The notes: generated by a model not told the origin, from the letters alone. Shown: positions 9,415-19,439, counted from the stretch's first letter. The stretch is 64,000 bases of DNA from Allobosea sp. TND4EK4 (GCF_900156025.1 NZ_FTMO01000001.1:496001-560000); one strand, 5' to 3'. Made by a program: numbers and translations.

Positions 9415-9435
9415 TCGGATCGCTTTCCGATCCGA
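9415..9435. terminator. Stem-loop between convergent genes
   Basis: A perfect 8-bp inverted repeat (TCGGATCG / CGATCCGA) with a 5-nt loop sits between the convergent EamA gene and the dehydrogenase gene. It has no T-tract, so it is only a candidate bidirectional terminator. Confidence 0.4.
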
Positions 9436-9447
9436 TGATGGAGGTCC

Positions 9448-10317
9448 TCAATCCTCCAGGCGCGCGATCAGGCTGGAGGTGTCCCAGCGGCGCCCGCCCA
9501 TCTTCTGCACGTCCGCGTAGAACTGGTCGACCAGGGCAGTGACGGGGAGCTGTGCGCCGTTGCGGCGCGCCTCATCGAGGACGATGCCGAGGTCCTTGCG
9601 CATCCAGTCGACCGCGAAGCCGAAGTCGAACTTGTTCTGGTTCATGGTCTTGCCGCGGTTCTCCATCTGCCAGGAGCCGGCGGCGCCCTTCGAGATGACC
9701 TCCAGCATGGCCTCGACATCGAGCCCGGCGCGCTTGGCGAAGTGGACGCCCTCGGACAGCGCCTGGACAAGACCGGCGATGCAGATCTGGTTGACCATCT
9801 TGGTAAGCTGGCCGGAACCGGCAGGGCCCATCAGACGGCACATGCGGGCGAAGGCGGCGATGACCGGCTCGGCGCGAGCGTAGACCTCCGCCTCGCCGCC
9901 GCACATCACGGTGAGCACGCCATTCTCGGCTCCGGCCTGGCCGCCCGAGACCGGTGCATCGATGAAGCCGAAGCCGCCCTGCTTGGCCGCGGCGGCCAGT
10001 TCGCGCGCGACGTCGGCCGAGGCAGTGGTGTGGTCGACGAAGACCGAGCCCTTCTCCATGCCTGCAAAGGCGCCGTTCTCACCGATGGTGACCGCGCGCA
10101 GATCGTCGTCATTGCCAACGCAGGCAAAGACGAAGTCCTGGCCGCGGGCGGCATCGGCCGGCGTCGCGGCCGAGAGGCCGCCATGCTGCGAGACCCAGGC
10201 CTGGGCCTTCGTCGGGTTGCGGTTGTAGACGGTCACCTCATGCCCGCCCTTGGCCTTGAGATGCCCAGCCATCGGGAACCCCATGACGCCGAGACCGATG
10301 AACGCGACTTTGGCCAT
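9448..10317 (-). CDS. NAD(P)-dependent beta-hydroxyacid dehydrogenase (HIBADH / tartronate semialdehyde reductase family)
   Basis: A protein of 289 residues. The N-terminal Rossmann fold has FIGLGVMGFPMAGHL (residues about 6-20). The substrate-binding signature DAPVSGGQAGAENG follows at about 118-131. The catalytic lysine lies in GSGQLTKMVNQ (about 170). This is the standard layout for 3-hydroxyisobutyrate dehydrogenase and 2-hydroxy-3-oxopropionate reductase; the exact substrate cannot be decided here. The ATG at 10317 has GGGGAA upstream. The gene is divergent from the Map-like gene. Confidence 0.88.
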   Translation of the reverse strand: MAKVAFIGLGVMGFPMAGHLKAKGGHEVTVYNRNPTKAQAWVSQHGGLSAATPADAARGQDFVFACVGNDDDLRAVTIGENGAFAGMEKGSVFVDHTTASADVARELAAAAKQGGFGFIDAPVSGGQAGAENGVLTVMCGGEAEVYARAEPVIAAFARMCRLMGPAGSGQLTKMVNQICIAGLVQALSEGVHFAKRAGLDVEAMLEVISKGAAGSWQMENRGKTMNQNKFDFGFAVDWMRKDLGIVLDEARRNGAQLPVTALVDQFYADVQKMGGRRWDTSSLIARLED

Positions 10318-10455
10318 GTGGTGTTCCCCGCTTCTATCTGTGCTGCTCGTCCCCGCTTTAGCGTGCGATCCGTGCAGCGGAAAGATGGCTCCGCGCCCAT
10401 CCCCCATGTGGCTTTTCGGGTTGCGGCACCCGGTCCGGGGCCTTAGCTGCCGGAC

Positions 10456-11208
10456 ATGACCGTATCCAATGACGACGAACTGCAGGCACTGCAGGAGATC
10501 GGCCGCATCGTGGCCCAGGCTCTCGCGATGATGGGCAAGGCGCTGGAGCCTGGCATGACGACGGCCGAGCTCGACGCGATCGGGCGAGCCCATCTCGAGA
10601 GAGCAGGAGCGCGTTCGGCTCCCGAGCTCTGCTACGACTTCCCTGGTGCGACCTGCATCAGCATCAACGAGGAGGTCGCGCACGGCATTCCCGGCCCGCG
10701 GCGGATCCTGGCGGGCGACCTCGTCAATATCGATGTCTCGGCCGAGAAGAACGGCTTCTATTCCGACACTGGCGCGTCCTTCCTCGTGCCGCCGGCGAAG
10801 CCCAAGCTGGAGCGGCTCTGCCGGGACGGAAAGCGTGCGCTCTGGGCCGGCATCGGGCAGGTCGGCATCGGCAAGCCGCTCGCCGGCATCGGCGACGCGG
10901 TCGGCCGCTTCGCGCAGAAGAACGGCTACACGCTGGTGCGCAACCTTGCCAGCCACGGGATCGGCCGTGCGCTCCACGAGGAGCCGACCGAAATCGCGAC
11001 CTGGCCGGACAAGCGCGAGCGCCGCCGCATCACGAACGGCCTCGTCTTCACGGTCGAGCCCTTCCTGTCTCTGGGAGCCGACTGGGCCGAACAGGGGGAT
11101 GACGACCCCTGGACACTCTACAGCGAACCGCGGGCGCCGACCGTCCAGTACGAGCACACCCTCGTGGCGACGGCCCGTGGCCCGTTGGTGCTCACCCTGC
11201 CGGGCTGA
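10456..11208 (+). CDS. map: Methionine aminopeptidase, type I
   Basis: A protein of 250 residues that removes the N-terminal methionine of nascent proteins using two metal ions. All five metal ligands are present: Asp93 (NIDVS), Asp104 (SDTG), His167 (SHGIG), Glu201 (VEPF) and Glu233 (QYEHT). His76 (AHGIPG) is the conserved substrate-binding histidine. The stretch between the last two metal ligands carries an extra loop (SLGADWAEQGDDDPW) seen in a divergent subgroup of type I enzymes. The subgroup and lone location suggest it is a second copy beside a housekeeping map elsewhere; that is an inference. Confidence 0.9.
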   Translation: MTVSNDDELQALQEIGRIVAQALAMMGKALEPGMTTAELDAIGRAHLERAGARSAPELCYDFPGATCISINEEVAHGIPGPRRILAGDLVNIDVSAEKNGFYSDTGASFLVPPAKPKLERLCRDGKRALWAGIGQVGIGKPLAGIGDAVGRFAQKNGYTLVRNLASHGIGRALHEEPTEIATWPDKRERRRITNGLVFTVEPFLSLGADWAEQGDDDPWTLYSEPRAPTVQYEHTLVATARGPLVLTLPG

Positions 11209-11216
11209 AGCACGCT

Positions 11217-11933
11217 TCAGCGCAGCGCCATGTGGCGCGTCAGGCGCAGTTCGAAGCGCTCCCAGACGCGGCGAACGATCTCGACCAGCACGAGATAGAT
11301 CAGCGCGGCATAAAGGTAGAGGGACAGGTCGAAGGAGCGCGCGAAGGCGAAACGCGTGGCGCCCATCAGGTCGAACAGCGTGACCAGCGAGGCGACGGCG
11401 CTCGACTTGATCATGACGATCAGCTCGTTTCCGAGCGGGCGCAGCGCCAGGATCATCGCCTGCGGCATCACAACCAGACGCAAGGTCGCCCAACGATGCA
11501 GCCCGAGCGCCAGAGAGCCTTCGAACTGCCCACGCGGCACGGACTGGATGGCGCCGCGCAGGATCTCGGCCTGGTAGGCCGCGGTGTTCACCGTGAAAGT
11601 CAGCAGCGCGCAGGAGAACGGCTCGCGGAAGAACCACCACAGCCCGACATCCTGCCAGAACAGGCGGAACTGGCCGAGGCCATAATAGACCAGGAAAAGC
11701 TGGCAGAGCAGCGGTGTCCCGCGAAAGAAGGTGGTGTAGCCGGAGACGGCCACCCGCAGCCATTTCGGCCCGTAGAGCCTGCCCACCGCCAGCAGGAGCG
11801 CCAGCACGAAGCCGACCGATACCGAATAGGCGACGAGCTGGAGCGTGATCCCGAGGCCGTTCGCCATCCGGCAGCCATAGTTCTGCAGCGACTCGGCGCC
11901 AATCCAGTATCCGGGATATTCGCACCAGTTCAT
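11217..11933 (-). CDS. Polar amino-acid ABC transporter permease (HisM/ArtM type)
   Basis: An inner-membrane permease of 238 residues of the His/Glu/Gln/Arg/opine family. It has the membrane-spanning pattern of the family and the cytoplasmic ATPase-contact motif GSLALGLHRWATLRLVVMPQ, followed by ALRPLGNELIVMIKSSAVAS. The start ATG at 11933 overlaps the stop of the preceding permease by 4 nt (ATGA), showing translational coupling. It is the last gene of a binding protein / permease / permease operon. The ATP-binding subunit is missing from this operon. Confidence 0.9.
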   Translation of the reverse strand: MNWCEYPGYWIGAESLQNYGCRMANGLGITLQLVAYSVSVGFVLALLLAVGRLYGPKWLRVAVSGYTTFFRGTPLLCQLFLVYYGLGQFRLFWQDVGLWWFFREPFSCALLTFTVNTAAYQAEILRGAIQSVPRGQFEGSLALGLHRWATLRLVVMPQAMILALRPLGNELIVMIKSSAVASLVTLFDLMGATRFAFARSFDLSLYLYAALIYLVLVEIVRRVWERFELRLTRHMALR

Positions 11934-12658
11934 CGCGTGGTGCCCCCGAAAGCGGCGAAGCCGCGGTTGCTGCGCGTTTCGAGGCGCGCGACGCCCCAGG
12001 CCGAGATCAGGGAGAAGACGAGATAGATCGCCATCGCGGCGCCGAAGAACAGGAAGGGCTCCTTGGTCACGACATTGGCGCGGGTGGTGATGAACATGAT
12101 GTCCGGCAGGGTGATGACGGAGACCAGCGACGTCTCCTTCAGCAGCACCATCCAATTGTTGCCGAGCCCGGGCAGCGCCACCCTGAACAATTGCGGCAGC
12201 ACGACGAGGCGGAAGGCCTGGGCGTTCGAGAGGCCGAGCGCGGCGGCAGCCTCGCGCTGGCCCTTATGAATGGCGTTGAGCGCCCCGACCCAGACCTCGC
12301 TGGAGAACGCCGCCAGCACCATCCCGAGCGCGACCATGCCAGCGAGAAAAGGCGGGATGGCGAAGGAGGCAGTCGAACCTGCTAGCGCGAAGAGCTGCTG
12401 CACGAGGATCGGCAGGCCGAAATAGATGATGTAAAGCGTCAAAAGCTCGGGAACGCCGCGAAAGATGGTGGTGTAGACGGTGGCGAAGCCGCGCAGGAGC
12501 GCGCTGTCGGCACGCTTGCAGAGCGCGACGGCCAGACCGAGCGCGAGACCGAAGGGCAAGGTCGCGAGGGCGATCGCGATCGTGATGCCGGCGCCCTGCA
12601 ACAAGGCAAGACCCCAACCGCCTGGGCCGAAGCCGAGCAGCGCGAATTTATCGAACAT
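11930..12658 (-). CDS. Polar amino-acid ABC transporter permease (HisQ/ArtQ type)
   Basis: A protein of 242 residues with the hallmarks of the same permease family: TVYTTIFRGVPELLTLYIIY, the ATPase-contact loop REAAAALGLSNAQAFRLVVL, and LPGLGNNWMVLLKETSLVSV. It is translated before its partner permease and overlaps it by 4 nt. It lies 72 nt after the binding-protein gene, with a strong stem-loop between them. With its partner it would form the membrane channel for a basic or polar amino acid. Confidence 0.9.
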   Translation of the reverse strand: MFDKFALLGFGPGGWGLALLQGAGITIAIALATLPFGLALGLAVALCKRADSALLRGFATVYTTIFRGVPELLTLYIIYFGLPILVQQLFALAGSTASFAIPPFLAGMVALGMVLAAFSSEVWVGALNAIHKGQREAAAALGLSNAQAFRLVVLPQLFRVALPGLGNNWMVLLKETSLVSVITLPDIMFITTRANVVTKEPFLFFGAAMAIYLVFSLISAWGVARLETRSNRGFAAFGGTTR

Positions 12659-12689
12659 GAAGGAGCGCCGGCACGCGAGGGTGAAAGCC

Positions 12690-12715
12690 GGCCGGCACTC
12701 TTGCGGGTGCCGGCC
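12690..12715 (-). terminator. Stem-loop between binding-protein and permease genes
   Basis: A 9-bp GC-rich inverted repeat (GGCCGGCAC / GTGCCGGCC) with an 8-nt loop lies between the stop of the binding-protein gene (12731) and the permease start (12658). No U-tract follows. Such hairpins commonly protect the upstream transcript or partly stop transcription, so that binding protein exceeds permease. Confidence 0.5.
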
Positions 12716-12730
12716 GACGGGCGGACGCGA

Positions 12731-13507
12731 TCAGAGGATCGGGATCTTGAAGTACTTGTCCGCGATCTTCTTGTGCGAGCCGTCCTTGATCGATTCCGCG
12801 ATCGCGGCGCTGAACTTGTCGCGCAGGGCGGTGTCCTCCTTGCGGACGGCGCCGGCGACGCCGGGCCCGTGGATCGCGGCATCACGCGTGATCTCGGCGA
12901 CCTTGGCGCAGCAATCCTTGCCCTTGCCGTTGAGGAAATCCTCGAGCGAAAGCGCGTCGGCGATGATGTAGTCGAGCCGACCGTTCAAGAGATCGAGATT
13001 GGCCTCTTCCTGCGTCGGATAGGGACGGATCGTCGAGTCCTTGTAGGTCTTCTCGGCATAGTTCGAATGCACGGTCGAGCCCTGCACGCCGATCGACTTG
13101 CCCTTCAGCGCGGCCGGCGAAAGGTCGGTCGAGGCATTCTTCGGCCCGATCGCCCAGATCGGAGTCTTGGTGTAGACGGCGGTGAAATCGACACGCTTCT
13201 TGCGCTCGTCGGTGGCGTTCATGCCGGCGATGATGATGTCGTACTTCTTGGAGAGCAGAGCCGGGATGATGCCGTCCCAGTCCTGCACGACCCAGGTGCA
13301 CTTCACCTTCATCTTCTCGCAGAGCATGTTGGCGTAGTCGATCTCGAAGCCTTCCAGCTCCTTCTTGGCGTTCAGGTTGTTGAAGGGCGGATAGGCGCCC
13401 TCGGTCCCGATCCGGATTTCCTTCCAGTCCGGTGCCTGGGCCAGCGCGCCGGCAGCGCCGGCGACGGTGAACGCCGCCACCGCGATGAAACGAACGAAAC
13501 TTTTCAT
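12731..13507 (-). CDS. Periplasmic polar amino-acid binding protein (HisJ/ArgT type)
   Basis: A protein of 258 residues. The signal peptide is MKSFVRFIAVAAFTVAGAAG with the cut after ALA (about residue 23). The mature part starts with EIRIGTEGAYPPFNNLN, the class-3 extracellular binding-protein signature, and continues with GFEIDYANMLCEK, WDGIIPALLSKKYDIIIAGM and ERKKRVDFTAVY. These features match lysine/arginine/ornithine or histidine binding proteins. Four cysteines are present, including an adjacent pair (KDCCAK). The ATG at 13507 has GGGAGG upstream. It is the first gene of the transporter operon. Confidence 0.92.
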   Translation of the reverse strand: MKSFVRFIAVAAFTVAGAAGALAQAPDWKEIRIGTEGAYPPFNNLNAKKELEGFEIDYANMLCEKMKVKCTWVVQDWDGIIPALLSKKYDIIIAGMNATDERKKRVDFTAVYTKTPIWAIGPKNASTDLSPAALKGKSIGVQGSTVHSNYAEKTYKDSTIRPYPTQEEANLDLLNGRLDYIIADALSLEDFLNGKGKDCCAKVAEITRDAAIHGPGVAGAVRKEDTALRDKFSAAIAESIKDGSHKKIADKYFKIPIL

Positions 13508-13630
13508 GATGCCTCCCGCAAGGTTCGGGGCGGCCGGGATCTTCTGAAACGGCCCGGCCGGCCCGGTGCCTACAGATTGGGCGCAGTTTCGCGCCAGCCG
13601 CAAGAGGCGGGGCTGCAGCTTTTCTGATCC

Positions 13631-14875
13631 TTACCCGCTGAAAGAACCGGCAGACCGTTCCCGGCGCGCGGCGTGCGCGCGCTCGTCGACCAGCGCAACC
13701 GCCCAGATCGCCAAGCCGGCGAGCGCAAGCGCGGCACCGACCCAGCCGGTCGACGTCCAGCCATAGCCAGCCGCGATCGCCAACCCTCCGAGCCAGGGCC
13801 CGAGGGCATTGGCGGTGTTGAAGGCGCTGTGGTTGAGCGCTGCGGCCAGCGTCTGCGCGTCCTCGGCCACGTCCATCAGCCGCGTCTGCAGGATGGCACC
13901 GAGGCCGCCGCCGGCACCGATCATGAAGATGACCACCGTCACCGTCCAGATGTTGCCGGCGGCAAAGGGAAAAGCGGCGAGCCATACGGCGCTCCACAGC
14001 AGCATCAGCCCGGCCGAGGGCATCAGCGCCCGGTCGGCGGCCCAGCCGGCGACGAGCGTGCCGACCGTCAACCCGGCGCCGAACACGGCCAGCACGACCG
14101 GCACGAAGGCAGGCGAGACCTGCGTCACCGCCATCAGCGTCGAGGCGACATAAGTGTAGACCGCGAAGAGCCCGCCGAAGCCGATGGCGCCGATGGCGAG
14201 CGTCAGCCAGACCTGACGGCGCTTCAGAGCGCCAAGCTCGCGAAGCGGGCTGGCGGACGGCTGCACCCGGTCCTGGGGCGCATGAAGCGCGATGAGCAGC
14301 ACGGTTACGAGCGCCAGACCGGCCACGATGGCGAAACCGCTGCGCCATCCCAGCGCCTGGCCCGTCCAGCTCGCGACCGGAACGCCAAGGATCGTCGCAA
14401 CGGTCAGGCCCAGCATCACGCGCGCCACCGATTGCGCACGCCGGTTCGGCGCCGACAAAGAGGCGGCGACCAAGGCCGCGACGCCGAAATAGGCACCATG
14501 CGGCAAACCGCTGAGGAAGCGGAAGGCGAGCATCCAGTGATAGCTCGGCGCGAGCGCGCTCAAGCCATTGCCGAGCGCGAAGACGCTCATCAGCGCGATC
14601 AGCAGCGTTCGGCGCGAGATTCGGGCCGCCAGCACCGCGATCAAGGGAGCGCCGACGACAACGCCGAGCGCATAGATGCTGATCACGTGGCCCGCCGTCG
14701 GCTCGTCGATGCCGAGCCCAACCGAGAAATATGGGAGCAGGCTCATCGACGCGAATTCGGTGGTGCCGATGGCGAAGCCGCCCATCGCGAGCGCGAACAG
14801 CACGAGAGCCGGCGACGCAGCTTTGCCGGTGGACGCGACAGCGTCCAGGCTGCGGGGTTGCGCTGCGACGGTCAT
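13631..14875 (-). CDS. MFS transporter, sugar/drug efflux (AraJ/YdhP-like)
   Basis: A protein of 414 residues with twelve predicted membrane helices. Family marks are FALAMGGFAIGTTEFASMSL in helix 1, GVVVGAPLIAVLAARISRRT (the loop between helices 2 and 3) and GLPHGAYFGVAALVA in helix 5, typical of the arabinose-efflux-like DHA1 group. The C-terminal tail is basic (ERAHAARRERSAGS). The ATG at 14875 was chosen over an upstream ATG at 14923 because it gives the family N-terminus and has CGAGGG before it. The substrate is unknown. It stands alone and is divergent from the spermidine synthase-like gene. Confidence 0.88.
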   Translation of the reverse strand: MTVAAQPRSLDAVASTGKAASPALVLFALAMGGFAIGTTEFASMSLLPYFSVGLGIDEPTAGHVISIYALGVVVGAPLIAVLAARISRRTLLIALMSVFALGNGLSALAPSYHWMLAFRFLSGLPHGAYFGVAALVAASLSAPNRRAQSVARVMLGLTVATILGVPVASWTGQALGWRSGFAIVAGLALVTVLLIALHAPQDRVQPSASPLRELGALKRRQVWLTLAIGAIGFGGLFAVYTYVASTLMAVTQVSPAFVPVVLAVFGAGLTVGTLVAGWAADRALMPSAGLMLLWSAVWLAAFPFAAGNIWTVTVVIFMIGAGGGLGAILQTRLMDVAEDAQTLAAALNHSAFNTANALGPWLGGLAIAAGYGWTSTGWVGAALALAGLAIWAVALVDERAHAARRERSAGSFSG

Positions 14876-15047
14876 GAATGACGCCCTCGGGACCAAGCAG
14901 CATTCGATGCTGCGCCGCAGCAAATGTCACGGCGGTTGCGCTGGAGCAAGCGGCGGAGACGGCCAAAGCCATGACGACTGCGCATGGCTGAATGCCCGGT
15001 ATCACCGCACGCCGTCATGCCCTAAGAAGCCCGCGAAAGGACTTCGC

Positions 15048-15722
15048 ATGCTGCCCTGGACGACCCTCGACACCGCGATCCTCCCCGATGGCAGCGGTAC
15101 CTTGCGGCTGAAGCAGCGCGGCGGCGAGTTCTCGATCATGCTCGGCAGCAACGAGTTGATGAACAGCCGGCTGAGCGGCTCGGAGGAGGCCCTGGCGGGT
15201 CTGACCTGCCAGCGGCTGGCCGGCCGCCCTCGCCCGAGCCTGCTGATCGGGGGGCTCGGCATGGGCTTCACGCTGCGCGCCGCGCTCGCCGCTCTGCCCC
15301 CCGATGCCGCTGTCGAGGTGGCGGAGCTCATCCCGGAGGTGGCGCAATGGGCGCGTGGGCCGATGACGCCTGTCTTCGGCGGATGCCTCGACGACCCTCG
15401 CGTGACCCTTTCGATCGTCGATGTGGCTGCTGCGATCGCGGCGGCGGAAGACCGCTACGACGCGATCCTGCTCGACGTCGACAACGGTCCCGAGGGGCTG
15501 ACGATCGCCGCCAACGACCGGCTCTACGGCGAAGCGGGGCTCGGTATCGCGAAGGCGGCCCTGCGGCCAGGCGGGGTGCTCGCCATCTGGTCGCAAGGTC
15601 CCGACCACGGCTTCACCCGCCGGCTGAAGGCGGCCGGCTTCGCAACCGAGGAGCACAGCGTGCGGGCCAGCCGGACCGGACGCGGCGCGCGGCACGTCAT
15701 CTGGCTGGCGACACGGCGCTGA
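15048..15722 (+). CDS. Spermidine synthase-like methyltransferase-fold protein
   Basis: A protein of 224 residues of the SpeE-like group. It has a short N-terminal strand domain, then a Rossmann core: SLLIGGLGMGFTLRAALAAL (cofactor loop), VEVAELIPEV, YDAILLDVDNGPEG (Asp position of the aminopropyl transferase site) and LRPGGVLAIWSQGPD. True spermidine synthases carry GGGDGG; here the loop is GGLGMG, so the annotation should stay 'spermidine synthase-like'. Polyamine work is plausible because an agmatinase gene is close by, but the two are on opposite strands. Confidence 0.75.
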   Translation: MLPWTTLDTAILPDGSGTLRLKQRGGEFSIMLGSNELMNSRLSGSEEALAGLTCQRLAGRPRPSLLIGGLGMGFTLRAALAALPPDAAVEVAELIPEVAQWARGPMTPVFGGCLDDPRVTLSIVDVAAAIAAAEDRYDAILLDVDNGPEGLTIAANDRLYGEAGLGIAKAALRPGGVLAIWSQGPDHGFTRRLKAAGFATEEHSVRASRTGRGARHVIWLATRR

Positions 15723-15725
15723 GCG

Positions 15726-16517
15726 CTATTTGAGGGCGCAGAGCCCCTCGCAAGGCGCGCTTGCCGCAGCGGCGATGACATCGGCGATCGGCTTCTGCGC
15801 CGCCGGCTTCAGCGCGGGCTGCGCCGCCTTGAGCGTCGCTGCCAGCGCATTGCGGTCGGCCGGCGAGAGCCCGGCGACGAGGCGCTGCGCATTTCCGGCC
15901 AGCGCCTGCGCGAGGAGGACCTGGTTGGCTTCCTTCAGCGACGGGCTGCGCAGGCCCAGCGCCATCCCATTGACGATCTCCTGCAGGCCGAGACGCATCT
16001 GGCGCACCCCCTGGAGGCGGGCATCGGTCTTCGCCTCGGCCGGGATCTGGGCGACGAAGTCGGCGATGGCGTCGAGCGAGGCGGCCACCGCGCTGATCAG
16101 GAAGGCCTGCGAGCGCGAAATCTCGTCCTGGTACGCGGCCGCGTTGCGGGCGAGATCTGGCGGCGTGCGGCCGGGATTGGGGGAATAGAGCGTGTAGGCC
16201 TGGAGAATGCGGGCCTGCTTCTGCACGATGTTCAGCAGGGCCTGGATGTCATTGGCGCCATAGGGCGGCGCGCCCAGAATCGCCGGCTCGTTCCAGGCGT
16301 CTTCCAGCACCTTGCCGTCGACCTTGTCGGACAGGCGCGGCAGGCCGGTCTTGCGCTCGACCCGCATCATGCTTTCGACCGCCTCGACCGCCGCATCGGC
16401 ATAAGTCGAGCCATTGACCGGGACCTCGGCATGGGCCGCTGCCCCGAAGAGGCAGGAGCCGCCGAGCAGCACGATCCGCAGCGTGGAGATCACCTTGGCG
16501 GATGTCGACATGGTCAT
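15726..16517 (-). CDS. Exported helical protein of unknown function, coupled to agmatinase gene
   Basis: A protein of 263 residues. The N-terminus is a signal peptide ending in CLFGAAAHA (about residue 30). The mature part is helical and Ala/Leu rich, with no recognised domain. Visible landmarks are YADAAVEAVESMMRVERKTG, RSQAFLISAVAASLDAIADF and a C-terminal Cys pair (APCEGLCALK). The start ATG (16517) overlaps the stop codon of speB by 4 nt (ATGA), and GGAAAGG stands upstream, so it is translated with the agmatinase. The role is unknown; the periplasmic location argues against a subunit of the cytoplasmic enzyme. Confidence 0.7.
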   Translation of the reverse strand: MTMSTSAKVISTLRIVLLGGSCLFGAAAHAEVPVNGSTYADAAVEAVESMMRVERKTGLPRLSDKVDGKVLEDAWNEPAILGAPPYGANDIQALLNIVQKQARILQAYTLYSPNPGRTPPDLARNAAAYQDEISRSQAFLISAVAASLDAIADFVAQIPAEAKTDARLQGVRQMRLGLQEIVNGMALGLRSPSLKEANQVLLAQALAGNAQRLVAGLSPADRNALAATLKAAQPALKPAAQKPIADVIAAAASAPCEGLCALK

Positions 16518-17566
16518 GGCTTTCCTTTTCCTGCGGCGCGCGCCTCGGCGATCAGGCAGAGCTCGGTGAAGAGAACCTGGGCCGCGCAATGGGCCGTGTT
16601 GCTGGTGGCATCGTATTGCGGCGCAACCTCGACGACGTCGGCGGCGACGATGTTGGCGCCCTTGAGGCCGCGCAGGATCGCCAGCGCCTCGCGCGGGGTC
16701 AGGCCGCCGACTTCCGGCGTGCCCGTTCCGGGCGCGAAGGCGGGATCGAGCGAATCCACGTCGAAGGAGACATAGGTCGGCCCGTCGCCGATCACGGCGA
16801 GCGCCCTCGCGATCACCGCCTCGATGCCGAGCGCGTCGACCTCGTTGGCGTGGATCACGGTCATCCCGGACTCGTAGGAGAACTCCCAGAGGTATTCGGC
16901 ACCGCCACGGATGCCGATCTGGATGACGCGCTCGGGGTCCAGCACGCCGTCGAGCACCGCCTGCCGGAACGGGCCGCCATGGTGAAACTTCGAGCCTTCA
17001 TAGGGCCCCGAGGTGTCGCAATGGGCATCGATATGCACCATGCCAACGGGGCGCTTGGCCCCGACCGCCTTGAGGATCGGATAGGTGATGGAATGATCGC
17101 CGCCGACCGCGAGCGGCGAAACGCCGGCCTCGACGATGGTCCGGAAAGTCGCCTCGATGTCCTGATGGCAGCTCTCGAGCGAGTAGCGCGAGCGGAAGGG
17201 CACGTCGCCGATATCGGCGGCCTTGAGCATGCCGAGCGGCGCGGTGCCGATCACATGGTCCATCGGACCGATGCGCTCGATGGAACGCACGGCGCGCGGC
17301 CCCAGCCGCGTGCCGGCTCGGTTGGTGACGCCGAGATCCATGGGCAGGCCGATGATCGCGACATCGAGCCCGCCGAGACCGGGCTGGCCGAGCGCGTCGG
17401 GGCGGTAGGGGGCGCCCATGAAGGTGGCGACGTCCGAGAACGGCCATTTGCGCTTGTCGCCCTTGAACTGGTCGGCCGCGACCTTGGCGAAGTGCGGGTC
17501 ATGGATGTCGGCGCCGCTGGCATCGGCGTAGCGCGTCCTGAGCTTTGCGAGCTTGTCCTGGTCCAT
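16514..17566 (-). CDS. speB: Agmatinase / ureohydrolase
   Basis: A manganese ureohydrolase of 350 residues that splits agmatine (or a guanidino acid) into urea and the amine. All metal-binding motifs of the arginase family are visible: GGDHSITYP, VHIDAHCDTSGP and SFDVDSLDPAFAPGTGTPE. It is about 40 residues longer at the N-terminus than E. coli SpeB, a form frequent in rhizobia, where some members act on guanidinobutyrate; the substrate is therefore not certain. The ATG at 17566 has AAGGAAGAG upstream. It lies in an operon after a GNAT gene. Urea released could feed the urease encoded at 40-49 kb. Confidence 0.88.
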   Translation of the reverse strand: MDQDKLAKLRTRYADASGADIHDPHFAKVAADQFKGDKRKWPFSDVATFMGAPYRPDALGQPGLGGLDVAIIGLPMDLGVTNRAGTRLGPRAVRSIERIGPMDHVIGTAPLGMLKAADIGDVPFRSRYSLESCHQDIEATFRTIVEAGVSPLAVGGDHSITYPILKAVGAKRPVGMVHIDAHCDTSGPYEGSKFHHGGPFRQAVLDGVLDPERVIQIGIRGGAEYLWEFSYESGMTVIHANEVDALGIEAVIARALAVIGDGPTYVSFDVDSLDPAFAPGTGTPEVGGLTPREALAILRGLKGANIVAADVVEVAPQYDATSNTAHCAAQVLFTELCLIAEARAAGKGKP

Positions 17567-17585
17567 CGCTCTTCCTTTGCTGCGT

Positions 17586-18098
17586 TCAGCCAGCCAGACG
17601 CTCGAGCTTGGTGAGCGTCTTCTCATGGTAGACGGTGCTCCCGAAGGGGCTGTAGCCCAGCTTGGCGGCGACGCCCAGCGAAGCGCCGTTGTCCGGGTCG
17701 ATGATACAGACGCTGCGCTGCGCGCCGAACTGCCGGTCGAACCAGGCATGGGCCGCGTGCCCTGCCTCGGTCGCATAGCCCTTGCCCTGAGCGGCGCGCG
17801 CCAGAACCCAGCCAGCCTCCGGATAGGGGTCGAAATCCGGCCCGAGGTCGCGGTGAGCCTGCATCAGCCCGATCTCGCCCATGAACAGGCCGCTCGCCTT
17901 CTCCACGACGACAAACATGCCGTATCCGAGCAGGGCCCAGTTGCCGGCGCTGCGGGTCAGCCGATGCCATGCCTCCTCGCGCGTCAGCGGTTTGCCGCCG
18001 ATGAAGCGCACGACGTCCGCGTCGGAACGCATCGCATGGATCGCGTCATGATCGGCCCGCTCGGGCCGGCGCAGCAGCAGTCGTTCGGTCTCGATCAT
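17586..18098 (-). CDS. GNAT-family N-acetyltransferase (RimJ/RimL type)
   Basis: A protein of 170 residues. It starts with IETERLLLRRPERADHDAI, the usual opening of the RimJ/RimL acetyltransferase_3 group, and has the acetyl-CoA binding region AGWVLARAAQGKGYATEAG and NGASLGVAAKLGYSP. The ATG at 18098 was preferred to one at 18167 because it gives the family N-terminus. It is the first gene of the operon with the agmatinase 19 nt downstream. The acceptor may be a ribosomal protein N-terminus or a small amine. Confidence 0.85.
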   Translation of the reverse strand: MIETERLLLRRPERADHDAIHAMRSDADVVRFIGGKPLTREEAWHRLTRSAGNWALLGYGMFVVVEKASGLFMGEIGLMQAHRDLGPDFDPYPEAGWVLARAAQGKGYATEAGHAAHAWFDRQFGAQRSVCIIDPDNGASLGVAAKLGYSPFGSTVYHEKTLTKLERLAG

Positions 18099-18183
18099 CC
18101 GAGCCCTTAAAGCAGGCCGGCCGCGCTTCGCCAACCCGCCGAGACATTGGTAACGCTCGGCTCGCATCCGCCCGCCGTACTAG

Positions 18184-19413
<1,230 letters not shown>

Positions 19414-19439
19414 GCCGGCGACGCTTCCCCAAACCTTCT

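Noticed and set aside
10318..11925. A long upstream extension in frame with the 9448-10317 dehydrogenase
   Set aside because: The dehydrogenase starts at its Rossmann motif with a good RBS at 10317. The upstream part is antisense to map and does not match any family.
15048..15722. A true spermidine synthase
   Set aside because: The cofactor loop is GGLGMG rather than GGGDGG, so only a spermidine synthase-like label is justified.
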